Assembly: GCF_019059575.1 (NCBI RefSeq)
Contig: NW_024881869.1
Location: forward strand, 248,001-312,000
DNA length: 64,000 bases
Direction: 5' to 3'
Origin: Amphibalanus amphitrite
Lineage: Eukaryota; Arthropoda; Thecostraca; Balanomorpha; Balanidae
Shown: positions 35,149 to 47,800 of the stretch, in pieces
How positions within the stretch are numbered: the stretch's first letter is position 1
How the letters are laid out: every line of letters starts with the position of its first letter
The notes under the pieces: generated by a model
Told to the model about the DNA's origin: nothing
The model's input: the letters and a program-made list of their open reading frames with translations, nothing else
Database searches by the model: none
Made by a program: the position numbers and the translations under genes

Positions 35149-38100
35149 GTATTTATAGGATATCAATTCATCATTTTTCTTCACTTGTCAGTGACACACG
35201 TATTCTCTTATATAATTATATTTTTCTTTCACCTTCACTCCTGACCATTGCTTTCCAGCTTTTATGGAAATATGATTTTGAATGTTATATTTGAAGTATA
35301 TTAGATGTGTTGTTCTTGATTATTAGATATTGCTGTTTCATTTCATCGCCTACCTTGGGCACTCTCCTGCTTGTCATTGTTCACAGCCCTCCCTCTAATT
35401 ATCCCCCCCCCCCATTCCACCTTTCCCTGAACAGTTCGACGCCGAATTCCGGCGCTACAGCATAGAGCGCGGCAAGATGAAGAAATTCGATGAACTCTAT
35501 CAGCTGGTTCAGCGGATCCATTTCCTCGAGGAGATCCCATTCACCATCAGCTACACAGACCCGCGCGACGGCTACCTGCTGCCCATCAACAACGACGACA
35601 ACTTCGCCAAGTCGCTCGAGTGCGCCCGGCCCCTGCTGCGTATCATTCTTCAGAGGAAAGGTGCGGCGCGGTGCGAGACATGCATACAGGCTGGTGGAGG
35701 TAGCGCAGTGAGTGTGGAATGCTTGCTAGGCGGGATTGTGAAGCATAGAAATTTAGAAGCCAGTTTTATTTGGGAAAAATGTTGATTAAGTCTACAAGGC
35801 TTTTATATTTTTATTGAATCGGACAGTTGTAGTTCAGCATGCATTCAAAGATAGGCATTCATTTATTCAAACATGTTTTTTAGAGTAAACCAAACACAAG
35901 CTGCAAGTTTAGCATGAATCTATATCCTCCCCAGTCCCCCTGTCTCATGACAAGCCTGAAAGCCGTCTCGTGTCCGCCCACAGGAGCCCCGGGTGAGAGC
36001 GTCTGGGACATTAGTGGCGCCAACACGATGAAGCGGACCAAGTTTCTGCCGCAGCTGATCGGCTCGCCCAAAGTCAAGCCTCCCATCTCCTACCCGGAGG
36101 ATTTCAGACAGGTAGAGTGGGATATGATGCATTGCAGAGACTTTGGCAGGAAAAATTTGCGTGTAAGCTAGCACATAGGGCATAGGAAATAGCATGTGTG
36201 CTGCGTGTATGCACCCATATTGTTTGTGACGGCCTGCCGCTATGCCGAATCTGTTGTTTGATGTTCGAATCGTTCGGCCGGTCTGATCTTTATCTGAACA
36301 TTTCCGTCTGGCTCGTATCTGTTCCGATTGTCCGTTTCCGTCCCACTATGAATATCCCGGTTTCATTCACCGCTGGATTACTCGACTATCACATACCTGA
36401 TATTTACCAGCGTCCTGTTCTTCTTCAATGGTAATATCCACCATTCCCACTTCCCATGCCCAAAAAAACGTTCAGCTTGTATTTCAGATGCCCTGCCACG
36501 TGTTCTAAATAAAGAAGTCCGGGTTCAAGTGGATTATCCGTTCATCTCTTCATGCATCCATTAAGCATGAGCTCTACAGGGCTGGGCAGATAAATTGGGA
36601 CAAATTTCAACTTCCTCTAAAACGACTATTTTTTGAGTGATTAAGATAATTTTTGAACGTAAATATAGGCTAATGAATACTTTTCCATGTTATGCAGGTT
36701 GCGTTGTAATTTTGAATCGGCTGATCACAGAACGTGGGCTTAAGCAAGTGACTATCAACTTAGTCCGCGCCCACATGCATGCCAATACTCTAATTATGCT
36801 CCATCAAATGGCTGAAAGTAGTGTGTATCGAACAGACGTAAACGTTGGAGGAAGAGAAGATGTTGACTCATCCTTACATACTTATTGCATTGACACCGGC
36901 CGCTCCCCCGGTTTTCCAGGGGGGCTAAAAGGCAAAATTCAGTTAAATCAGAGGACCCTCGCGAAAACAGTGGCGCGAGTTTACAACGAAGGTAGCCGCG
37001 CTATGAGAAAGCGATATACCAGCACCTCAAACATGTACTCTTATGCATTGATGCATATCGACCTGTTAACATAGATGTTGAAGCAGCTGTGACGTTATAA
37101 AGATTGTTTCCTCTTGAAGGGCTTGGAGAAGCGAGCATGCACGTGCAGGTCTTTTTCGACGATGGTATCCCCATAACCGAACATATGAACAACCGCAAAC
37201 ACCATGAAACATCGCAACCAGCCCAGAAGACGTGATCTTAGTTCCAAAAAGCATGCAGCACACCTCGGTGATGGCATTCCACTCGGTGACTTCTGACGGC
37301 CACGTGGGGCCCCCTTATTTTACGGAATCTGGGGGGGTTCGCCCTTACAGCGTACCTAACCATTATTCCGGCAGTTCGAATCAACAAGATGGAAGAAGGC
37401 AACATCCTGCATGGAGTGATGCTCTTCGAGGAGTCAGCTCCCCGGCATACAGTAAATTAAATACAAAATCTCCTGAAACGGAGGATCCCGCAAACTGTAC
37501 CCAAGGCTAAATGCCCCCTCCCTCATTAAACCTCAGCCCACACAAGTTCTGGTTGCTGAGGCGTTTTTGCGGCCGAGTCTAACGAACGTCCCCATGTGAC
37601 TGTGGTGAGCCTCAGCAGTGCCAGTTGGCTACAATTACGAGCCATTTCAGACTGGAGATCTCGCCGCGCGTGCGGCCAGTCCAGGCACCGATAAGGACTG
37701 ATGCAGGTGGACCACAGTGATCATATTTGATGATAAATGTGTAAAATTGGTGTGACAATATGTGATCCAAATTTGAAATGCCTACGTTTACAAATTTCTA
37801 AGCTACGGCGTTCTGAATGCAAATATGTATTTTGTCCCAATTTATCTGCCCAACCCTGTAGGTACATCTAGCTCTCTGTTCCCTTTTTCCTGTCTATCCC
37901 TCCGTTTCCTCTGTTTCTTGTTGTTTCTTCCAGTTCCTGTTTCCTCTGGTTCCCGCTCCGTTTCCTCAGTTTCCGTTCCGTTTCCGTTCTGTCTCCTCTG
38001 ACGACAGTCCGTCGGTGTCGACAGGTGGCTCAGATTATAGACGTCGACACGGTGCCCGAGCGGTGCCGACGAGTACGGCTCCTCAAACACGGCTCGGAGA

Positions 38101-39688
38101 AACCACTGGGCTTCTACATCCGAGACGGCACCAGTCTCCGGGTCACGCCTACAGGGCTGGAGAAGGTCGGTGGGGAGAGGATATGGGAATGTTCAGAGGA
38201 TTTATGGAAGATGAGATAGTTTGCGTGGGCCTAAGTGTGGATAGAGAGATAAGTTTTTCTTTTTGGCCTAAGGGGTGTTTATGGGATTGCTAATGTTTGG
38301 GATGTCAGAAGGTGTTTTTTTTTCAAATAAGGTTATTTGAAAGGTGGTAAGGATTGAGCTGTCTTCATGGCGATTGTCGATAGGATTCATGCGATACTTT
38401 TACTGATGAACGAATCCTAGATGACGCTTAAATAAAAGCAAAATGATATAGCCTTAGTTAAAACGACATGACCCGCTATTCAATTCTTCTTTCTTATGAC
38501 TTCTTAACTTCAGTTCTTCATTCTTCTGACTTATGAATTCTGAGTTCTTACACGTTCTGATCGCTGCCCTGTGACCCCAGGTGCCCGGTATCTTCATCTC
38601 CCGCCTGGTGCCGGGCGGCCTGGCCGAGAGTACCGGTCTGCTGGCCGTCAACGATGAGGTCCTCGAGGTCAACGGCATCGAGGTGGCCGGCAAAACACTC
38701 GACCAGGTATGTGCTAAGCTTGTGTCGCGCCGGGACCGAGATGGAATCCGGTGGCCTGTCACTGATAAAATGTTTGATATTTTTTAAGTGAACGATATTT
38801 CAATTTGTCTTTAACTTTCGTTCTAGCCTGTTCGCAGTCACATTTTGAATTAGCGTCACTATTCAGGCTTCCTTAGCTTGCTCTCCTGATGAATGTACAG
38901 CCCTCAGCAGACTGCGTGGTAGGTATTCTTTATGCGACAAAAGCGATAATAACTCAAAGGCTATGCTATCAGTCGGTCGGAACTCACTGCAAATAGATGC
39001 ACCATGCTCCACTCCTTCGATTAGGTCTATCACTAAACAAGGTAAACGCCTTGTGTGGCAACAAAATGCAAGTTTGTTTTGGGGGCAAATATAAACTTTT
39101 GGGTTTTGTTGCCGAACTAGATGGAAAATGAATACGGTGATGATGCCAATTTAAGGTGCGGAGTCTCGCGCGTCTTGCTGTCACGATTTCCGAGTGACCA
39201 ATAGCACAGTATTCGCGTTATTCTCGTTTTTGTCAAAAAAAGAATACCTACCACGCAGTGATAGGTATTCTTTTTATTGGGGCTTTGGGCTGTACTTATA
39301 CAAATGCAAACCACGTGAATCTTTTTTCATCGCTGCACACTGTCGTCCTTGACAGCCCCGGCCCCTGCCACGTTCTCTGTTATGCGTCTGTGACTCCATG
39401 CCTTCATCCTTGCATTGAACCGTGTCACATGCCTTGACCCTGCACCTTCCTCAGGTAACCGACATGATGGTGGCCAACTCTTCCAACCTGATCGTCACCG
39501 TCAAACCGGCCAACCAGCGCTACCCGCTGGAGGCGGAGCGGGGCAGCAGCGCGCGCACGTCCCAGCTGAGCCGTGTGTCGGCTCAGTCCGGCCGCTCCAC
39601 ACGCAGTTCCGACTCGGGAGGAGCCGGTCCGGAGGATCTGAGTGGCGGACTGCTGGCCGGCAGGAACGACGGCGTGCTGCATCTCTGA
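35077..39688 (+). CDS. par-6: Par-6 polarity protein (six exons, 308 aa)
   Basis: Gene-level entry. Join 35077-35148, 35435-35660, 35984-36111, 38025-38165, 38581-38706, 39455-39688. All introns are GT-AG and phases agree. Par-6 is the scaffold of the Par-3/Par-6/aPKC cortical polarity complex: PB1 binds aPKC, the semi-CRIB binds Cdc42-GTP, and PDZ binds Par-3, Crumbs or Lgl. Seen here: LIEVKSKFDAEFRR opening the PB1 domain (about residues 18-95, with the acidic [15 protein letters not shown] loop), [18 protein letters not shown] (semi-CRIB, about 138-155), GFYIRD and [19 protein letters not shown] (PDZ, about 160-255), and the C-terminus DGVLHL, a PDZ ligand. The start is the first ATG after an in-frame TGA at 35047 and gives MSK, as in Drosophila. 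Intron 3 carries a transposon. It faces CPSF1 tail to tail. Confidence 0.96.
35435..35660 (+). CDS. par-6: par-6 exon 2, PB1 domain
   Basis: Starts [14 protein letters not shown] after a C-rich tract and ACAG; ends ...LLRIILQRK in phase 1 at AAAG|GTGCGG. It holds almost the whole PB1 domain with its OPCA-type acidic motif. Confidence 0.95.
35984..36111 (+). CDS. par-6: par-6 exon 3, PB1 to semi-CRIB linker
   Basis: Encodes [18 protein letters not shown]...YPEDFRQ; acceptor CCCACAG, donor CAG|GTAGAG. The linker is less conserved, but PEDFRQ directly precedes the semi-CRIB as in other Par-6 proteins. Confidence 0.9.
36577..37858. mobile_element. TA-flanked TIR transposon in par-6 intron 3
   Basis: The left end CAGGGCTGGGCAGATAAATT and the right end are inverted copies with one change (CAGGGTTGGGCAGATAAATT on the minus strand). 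TA flanks both. At 1.28 kb it has the length of a Tc1/mariner element, and interior reading frames are broken, so it is probably a decayed copy; no transposase motif was confirmed. Confidence 0.75.
38025..38165 (+). CDS. par-6: par-6 exon 4, semi-CRIB and start of PDZ
   Basis: 47 codons, [20 protein letters not shown] to TPTGLEK. Acceptor GACAG, donor AAG|GTCGGT. Phase 0 at both ends. Confidence 0.95.
38581..38706 (+). CDS. par-6: par-6 exon 5, PDZ core
   Basis: 42 codons from [18 protein letters not shown] to GKTLDQ, nearly identical to insect Par-6 as remembered. Acceptor CCCCAG, donor CAG|GTATGT. Confidence 0.95.
39455..39688 (+). CDS. par-6: par-6 exon 6, end of PDZ and C-terminal tail
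   Basis: 77 codons plus [23 protein letters not shown] completes the PDZ; a short Ser/Arg/Gly tail ends in DGVLHL. The tail is shorter than in Drosophila, giving 308 aa against about 350. Confidence 0.95.
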   Translation, partial: VTDMMVANSSNLIVTVKPANQRYPLEAERGSSARTSQLSRVSAQSGRSTRSSDSGGAGPEDLSGGLLAGRNDGVLHL

Positions 39689-41575
39689 GAAGAGAAAGGG
39701 GAGGAAGGTTGAAGGGACGGACAGAGAAGTGGATGAGAGGGGAGAGAGGAGACGAGATAGAGGACAGTTGTTGCTGAGGGGGACGATGTGGGGTATGCAC
39801 TCTGCGTGGGAGTGTGTGTGTGCGTGAACCATGCTTACTGAGTGTTTGTCCGAATGTATGACGCGAAGTGAGCAGGACGTGTGACTTAGCGGACTTTACC
39901 CGCGGCGTGATGAGATTTGTTGAGCTGAAGACGGGGTCGCGACTCTGACGCGGCCCCAGTGTGCGACTGCCCAGTCGACCCCAGCTCTCCTCCCGCCCAG
40001 CCCGTCTGGGTTGGGGACTGACATTGTTGATTGCCGAGCTTTTGGTGCCTCGGCCAGAGGGTGGCGGCTGCACGGTACACACATTCCTTCCCAGAGCTGT
40101 GGAGTGTACTGGGGTGCAAACTGCAGCTCTACTGGCCACCGGCGGTGATGTGGCGTGAATTCGGGTGTTAAACTGCAGCTCTACCGGCCACCGGTGGCTG
40201 TGGCGCATATTTGATGGAAACTGGCAGCTCCACTGACAAGCTGCAGTGGCGTGTATTCCGTGTTAAACTGCAGCTATTTTATCCCTCACGCGTTGGCGCG
40301 ATAGAAGCAAGCCCTCCCCGGGCTACGAGCGGTGTAAACCTGCCACTCTAGTGTGGCGTCGCCTATACTTACACATAAAGCCGTCCTTATAAAGTGCTCG
40401 TTACATGCCCATATGTCCGCGGCCCTAGGGTCACCCTGTCTTCCGCATAAACGTATCAAAGTAGGAGAGGCAGCTAGCTCCCTTGTGATCCATGTACCGG
40501 GCCTACAGGGCCGTAAATTAGTATTGTTAGGAATATCCCGCTCGCGTCTGAGATTGTTACAGGCCTGCATTTAGACGGAGATGTTGATACCGGTTTATAC
40601 CTGCGCGCGTTGGACGAAAGGAGAGCTTTACGAAGTCGTTCTCGGCAGCTAATTGAAGTAATCTTGACTGGTAGTGTGCGTAACCATGTATTAGCGCGAT
40701 AGGACCGCCGCGCTGGGCTGTATTTCTCTCTCCAGAGTGCCCTTCCCTCTGCCTGTGCTGCGATTTTCGGGACCAAGCGGCGACACGGGACGGTGTTTTA
40801 CCCTGCGACTGAGCTGCCGGACCGTCGGGCGGCGCCGCGAGACGATCGGTGTTTGTGATATGACAAGAAGCTGGTAGCTATTACGATCAACTGACGGTGA
40901 CTTACCTAACATTCCCCAGCGCGCGCGACCGTGATTGTGTGGCCGATTGGACGCTTTTCCTGTAACGCGCGCGTGCCGTGTCCGCCCGGTAAACGGAGGA
41001 GATGATGGAGGATTACTGAGGTGTATTTATGGATGGTTTATACCGGGGACGGGAGGGACGCCGAGTGATGGACACAGGTCCGGAGCTGTCCCCGGTGTGA
41101 ATGCACCGCTTCCAGCCACGGGTTGAGACGACGGAATGAAATACACTGCTGTTGACAATGCGCGACTGTATGTACATACATGCGAAACATGAGAGCTCGA
41201 ACGGGTACGACCCTGGGTACGTAGGGCACTGCCCTTCGTGTTGAGCACGCTTCTGGCAAAAGGCGACATGAACTACGGCGATTGTCGGTTTGACACCAAC
41301 TGTATACAAATACAACGTACCATTCACACAACCATTCCAGCCTGGGACACAACACGTGTATCACAATCTACACGATACTCCACTTGGAGCAGGACCAGTG
41401 CTAGCAAACTAGTCTTTGTACCATTGCGGACACCTTGAAAGCCCGGCATGGCTACTCAACAAATCCCCCTTCTCATGCACTTGTCCATCCTCGCCACACA
41501 TACCTATTCTCACGCTTCCCCTATCATACATTCCACCCTCCCGATCCCTCCCCAGTCCCCAGTCTTCCTCTTTCC
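39689..41575. other. convergent 3' region between par-6 and CPSF1
   Basis: Contains the 3' UTRs of both genes; no canonical AATAAA was found for either. A degenerate repeat of about 65 bp (ACTGCAGCTCTACCGGCCAC-like) occurs three to four times at 40110-40285. No further gene seen. Confidence 0.45.
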
Positions 41576-41892
41576 TCAGAAGTGAGCCGTGAACCGACTG
41601 ATATCCATCAAATCATCAGCCAGCTCGTCGGTTTTGGCGCCAATTCTTCGCGCCACGTCGTTCCGCTCTGGCGCGGGCAGGTTGAGGTAGGAGAACACCA
41701 GGTCTCCGTCGAGCACGCCGCGCGCCGGCGGCTGCAGTTCGCGCCTCTGGCTGCGGTATGCGCGGAACGTGCGGGGGTTCAGGCCGAGGCTGTGAGGTAG
41801 CTGGCCGGTCAGCAGGTTCTGTAGCATCAGCAGCCGTCGGTAGGTCTTCTCCGGTAGGGGAAGGAGGAAGCCCAGTCCGCCGTCCAGCGAAG
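41576..41892 (-). CDS. CPSF1: CPSF1 last exon
   Basis: Begins after CGGCAG with two bases completing an Ala codon, then [19 protein letters not shown] to TAHF-stop (TGA at 41578-41576). Matches the human C-terminus over its full length. Confidence 0.95.
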
Positions 41893-44800
41893 CTGCCGGT
41901 GGTAAGAAAGAGAAGTTAGTAAAGACGCTGAGTGAGAGACAGGTTGCTACTTGCTAATTATCTTAGTCGCCCAGAACCGCTGATAAGCTAGTGTATTTAG
42001 ATGACTAAAAAAACACTACTACAGCTTCAAGGAAAACGATATGTTCCAATGTACCGCGCACAGCCAAGCCGACTAGGAATATCACGGCTCTGCTCGAGCT
42101 GTCGCAAGTGTTCACAAGTTACGACCGAACAGAGAACGCCAGATGGTAGGCTAAGGCACGCCATCTGGCAGATGCGTGTTTGGCAGATCCAGCAGTCAGC
42201 GTTCGGTAGATGCAATCTGCTCGATACGCCTCGCATGACAAATTTGGGTTACTTGATGAAATGTCGTTTCATCATGATAAGGTCATTGAAATTTGTATAT
42301 AACCCAGAGGTGTGTTAGTATATAACCCAGAGGTTCCGTATAACACACCACCCAGAGGAGTTAGGTCACTCGTAGTAATAAAAATGTACATACAGCTTTT
42401 AAGGTCTTCATAGCTCGGAACAGTTGCATTCTCAATAATGCACTTTCGCCATCAATCACATCAAGACCTCCGGCGCGGCGGTTTGAGGTGACGGTATGGC
42501 CCTTGTATTATTTCGACAGTATGAATGAAGACGCTATCCAACAATGGTCCCTCACGACATACCGTAAACGGTCATGTGTCGTTTGGCCACGATGGGCGGG
42601 TGCTTCCTCTCGCCCGAAGTATCCTTCAGACGACACCGGACCCGCGTCATCGTAGTTACTCGCGAACAGAGCTGTCAACAGAACAGTCAGAATCAAACAC
42701 CGGTCACGAGTCATCGTGGTCACTCGCGAGCACAGGCTGCCAACAGAACACAAACTGTCAACAACAGAGCACACCGTACCCGGGTCATTGTGATTACAAG
42801 CGAGCACAGCTGTTAACAGAATACAAACTGTCAGCAATAGTCTCCGGACCCGCGTCATGGTGGTTACACGCGAACAGAGCTGTCAACAAAATACAGGCAG
42901 TCAGCATCAAACACCGGACCCGAGTTATTGTGGTAGCTCATGAGCACAGTGCTGCCAACAGAACACAAATTGTCAGTATAAGACGTCACCGGACCCGTGT
43001 CATGGTGGTCACACGGCAGCACAGCTGTCAACAGAGCAGTCGAGATTAGACGTTAGAATAACGTAATACCCTGCGAACACACAGGTCAACATCTGACACC
43101 GGGTCATAGACTATGATCCGGTATCAGATGCTGGCCCACAGACTCAGCGGCAAGCACTCTGTTGATGAAATCGTCATCATGAATATTGAACAATGATAAA
43201 TCTCAGGGAAAGGACGCTGTCACTGAAACTTCCAGTTGAAGCACAACGAATCGAACAGCTTCAATAAAAAAAAAACATTGCCACGTCCACTCACTCACAC
43301 ACACGTCACACACACCCCAAGTGAACCCTTCTCGCCACCACCCCTGGAGCTCCGTCGGACACCTACGTTGAAGTCTGCCCTGCGCATGAGTCTCTGTCCT
43401 CCGTTGCTCTCCCGGGCCTCCGGTTGGTACTGAAACACCACCAGGTTCGCCTCGGCGTCCGTCGCGATAAACCTGGGGAGGAAGAGACGCAGAACTCTGT
43501 CAAAAGTGGAAGGAGGAGAGCGATCAGGTACAGGGTGGAAAGTAATTACGCGAACATGTATTTTCTTACAATTTTCACCGTCAGTAGAGCATTTTTATGA
43601 GTACGGGCTGTCATGGAACATAATTGGTCCTGTTTGTTGTCACCTCATCTACCAAAAGTGACCTAACTTTGAACAATGACCTGGAAGGTCTTAAACACCT
43701 CTCCACTTAACCCGCGCCCCGTAGGGCTACCGGCGGACCCTACCACCCGTAGGGGGGGGGGGCCGTTTCGGCCCCCCCCTAAGATCTCGGAAAGTTACCG
43801 GCCGATTTTCAAAATTCAAACGGCGTTCGATAGCCCCACCCGGGAACTACCTTGTGACCAAATTTCATTGACCTAGGTCAAACCGATGACGTCACAGGTC
43901 AGGTCAAAGGTCAGATTTTCACCGTTCACAGGCAATTCAAGAAATGTGCTGTGAAAGCGAGTAAATTGGCAATTTATTGAAAACCATCGATGGTACATTG
44001 TTCGTCAAACACATACTTTGCTATCTGAGGTCACTGATACCAGGTCAGGTCACAGCGAGGTCAGGTCACCGGGGGTCACAATATGAATGTGTCGTGTGAT
44101 ACATGTTTTATGGTCCATTTTACATGACAAATGCGATTATGTGGGTTAGGCAGCCTTTGGGGCCAGCCTAGGTCACGTTTTTGTGAAGGTCAGGTCAAGG
44201 TCAGGTCAAATTAGGTCAAATTTCAAAGTTGATATTTTTGCATAAAATGGGTATCGATTCGATGCAGCTCGTCACGGGGAGTCTAATGGTGGTCTTCGTT
44301 TTGCTCTACGAGTTCTAGAATTGCCATAAATTGAGTTTGAAAATTTGACGTCATCATTTTTGAACAGTTTTTTCGCTATAACTTGGCCAAAAAACGAGGT
44401 ATCGATCTGAAATTTGGTATGTAGATAGAAGACGGTAGGCACTATCACATATATTCCGGTTTTTTCGAAACTCAAAAAACTTTTTGGATTTTTTGGCGAA
44501 TATATCCAAAAAAATGCTTTTTTGATTTTTGGGGGTCAAAACTCAAAAATTTCAAAAATTCGAGATAGCAGTTTTGTAGCCCTTTCAATTCTACACCTTT
44601 TATGTCTGATTATTTTTCTGTATCTTCAAAGCTGTAGTCCTGACAGGTCTTCTCGCGAAGGTCTTTTTTCGGTCGAAAATGACAGAACATGACGTCACTC
44701 TGACGTCATTTGTGGCCAACCTATCATAGCCTCTGGAAAAATTTTTGGTCACAATGTGTAAAATTGATGCTCGGAGGGGTCCTGAAAGTTTGGTGGCGAT

Positions 44801-47800
44801 ATCTCCAGCCGTTTAGGAGATATCGACCGAAAAGGACAGGGGGGGGGGCCGTTTCGGCCCCCCCCCCTACGGGGCGCGGGTTAAAATGGTGCAGACACCA
44901 TACGCTGCACAAGACCGAAATGGGCAAAGAGCTCAATTTGGAGCTGCCAGGGAAAGCGTTTGTGATTATTTTCGCTGGACTGGCGGAGAAGGGATTCGTA
45001 GCGGTCTCAGCACCAGCATTGCACAATTATACGTTTTTTTTAAACATAACACTTGAGAGGACTTAAAAAGCAAAGCCGTCCGCGGCAGCAACCCCTCGGC
45101 GAATTCTGTCGCCGGGCGGGTGGTCACCATGTCGGCGACAAAACGACGCCAGTCGACCCGAAAACTGGCAAAATAGCTTACTCTGGCCGGGTACCCGATC
45201 TAGGATATCACGATTCGCACATTAATACGCAAAAATTCGAAAATTAAGTCGTACAAACCCTCGGGATGACCAAATTCACGAATTAACAGCAGAATTGTTA
45301 ATTGAAGCTTTTCAAAGACAATCAAAGATGGACAGAGGAGGACAGGCAGCTGGATTTGTGGTTGGGTGAGACATCTGTGAAACTGTTTCATCCGTCAAAC
45401 CTGCAGAACAACTGCTCTGAGGGCTGCTGTTGCGTCCTATGTCCCGTCCGTCCCAACCTTCAAACATCCGGCAAAGGAACACATCAGTGGGTCACGAGCC
45501 CCCGGGTGGTGTCAGAATTGCGTGTAGCGCTAAAAAAGGTCACTAAAAATAAAGTATACAACCGGTGGAACATCATCCAAGACGAGTGTCTCTGTCTAAT
45601 CCACCGTGCAACGAAAGGGGCAAAATGACTGAGCGCACTTTTTTGCCTGACGCAAAGAAACTGCTCTTCGTGATTGGTGAAATCCTTATATTCACGGCCA
45701 ACAAAACGCAATACTGGTGCTGTGAGAACCTGTTTTTCTTCAGGACATACAAAAGCTGATCTGGGAAACGCCTGGGCCTCAATTCGATTAAAAATCTCCA
45801 GATGACTCCTCAGGAGACCGTCTAAAAGCTGCAAGGAGCCACCAATACCGATTACCTCACTGGACAGCTCCATAAGGTGTGGGCTGAGCTTTGGCCAACA
45901 GATCTTCACATGCTGATGTAAATCATGCCGGAACGCCTATGTCAATGCATCGCAACTAGATAAGGATAAAGTAAAACATATATTGTTTATGTCACCGCCG
46001 TTTTTTCATTACTAGAAGACGAAAAAGTATGTTCGCGTAATTACTTTCCACCCTGTAGGCATGTGCTGCGGGGCGTGGAGTGTGAAGATGAGCGGTTCAG
46101 AAATATGCCTAAGTGGCGGTAGTAACTAGTAGCCTAACGCCATGACAAGCGCCGGAAGATATTGTTTTTAAGCGACTTGCGTTTCCCCAACGTATTAACC
46201 CGCGCACCGACGGGGGTCTGCGCCAACTTCGCACCGACGGGGGAGCGGATGACCGCCCCCCCCCCCCTGAGATCTCGAGAACGAAGCAAGATAGCGACAA
46301 GCGGTAAACGGCATCGGATACGCACGGCCAGGATCTACAATTTTTACTAAGGTCATTTTCAGGTCAGGTCAAAGATGACGTCACAGGGGTCGAAAAAGTC
46401 AAAATGGCGGCGCTAGATATGGAGAGAGTGTTTCTCGAATAACTTTCGAATGGGGAATATTTGTTTCTGGTCCCTAAAAAGCTGTTTCTGGCACCTAATT
46501 GCTGATCAGCCCCAAAATGCTTATTCGACCCTAATATCTGAATCTGGCACCTAATTGCTTCCACACAGCCTAAAGTTGCCAGATCGTCTAGTTGAACTCC
46601 GTATTTGCTGTTTGCTGATTCAGCACCAAAACCAAAACATCCAGCACCTATTTTATTCCACGTTTGCCTACCTAATTCGCGTAATCTTCCTGATTTTATG
46701 CATCCTAACAACATGAACGTTGCATTCGGTGATGTCAAGTGCCATTTTCGCCAGTGGAGATAATGGTTAATGCCATTTCTAGCCAAAAGAGAATCACTAG
46801 CCAGCTATGGTGCAGCATAGCAAGACGCTCCTATGCCAGCCCGCTATGTAGAGACTAGAGATTATTGCACCCCCAGCCATTTTAACGTGAAAAGTTTGGA
46901 TCCGTCACTTCCAGCCAGGCTCTCAGGTCATAAACTGGAGTAAAGCAAAATCTCAACTCTGAACAGACATGCCACGCAACCGGCCCTCTTTTCAATATTA
47001 TTAGCTTTCTGCAATCATCGTCTGACTCCATCTCGATCAAACGCAGCATCCGGTTTCTACAGGGGCGTTTGACTGACCGGCCACACAATAACCAAAAACA
47101 AAATCAAAGCTTCATGCACACATATGACATAAGTAAGAAACGGATGAAAAAGGCACAACCACGGCACAACTCTGCGCGGCAAACAACGGATAATGTCCCA
47201 CGCAAGATCCCGCGTTTCTTCAGCGGCCTTGAACGGAATGAAAACATTACATTTCTTTTTTGGAGCTATTTGATGACGTCAAAAAAATACAATACCCGTT
47301 TTAATGGTCAAAATGGAGACAATTACTCACAAAAATGTTTCCCTTTAAGCATTACAAATAAATACTTTTAAATATTTAAATGACATTGTTTTTTCAAACA
47401 AATCAATATTATTTGCTTACTTTAACGTCATATACAATGCTGAGATCACTACGGGGCTGTCTTAGAGTGAAGCTGCACTGGCAACCTTTAGGCTAGACTC
47501 CAGGGGTCATTATGCCAGAACAACATGATTCTACCAGCCAGTAGTTCATTTTTCTACTAGATTGGTGCTACGCTCAGCATTTAGGTGCCAGATTCAGAAA
47601 AAAGAGTAAGCTGTACCGTTGAATAGGTGCCAGAAACAGCTAATTAAGGTCATTTTCCATGATTGGTGCTGGTATCCACCAAATAGATGCTGAGGACCAA
47701 TTTTGGGGCGAGTCAGCTTTTAGGTGCCAGAAATAGCTTTTCTGGGACGCAATTAAATGGCGTCCCTTTCGAATTAGTCAAGATAGGAACAAACTAAGGG

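Noticed and set aside
36637-37074. 145-aa ORF in par-6 intron 3 as a host gene
   Set aside because: It lies within the TA-flanked transposon 36577-37858 and shows no confirmed domain; treated as transposon debris.
42508-43049. ORFs of 116 and 174 aa over the 42.6-43.0 kb repeat
   Set aside because: Explained by the acceptor-unit minisatellite; only 42563-42671 (minus) fits CPSF1 by phase and alignment.
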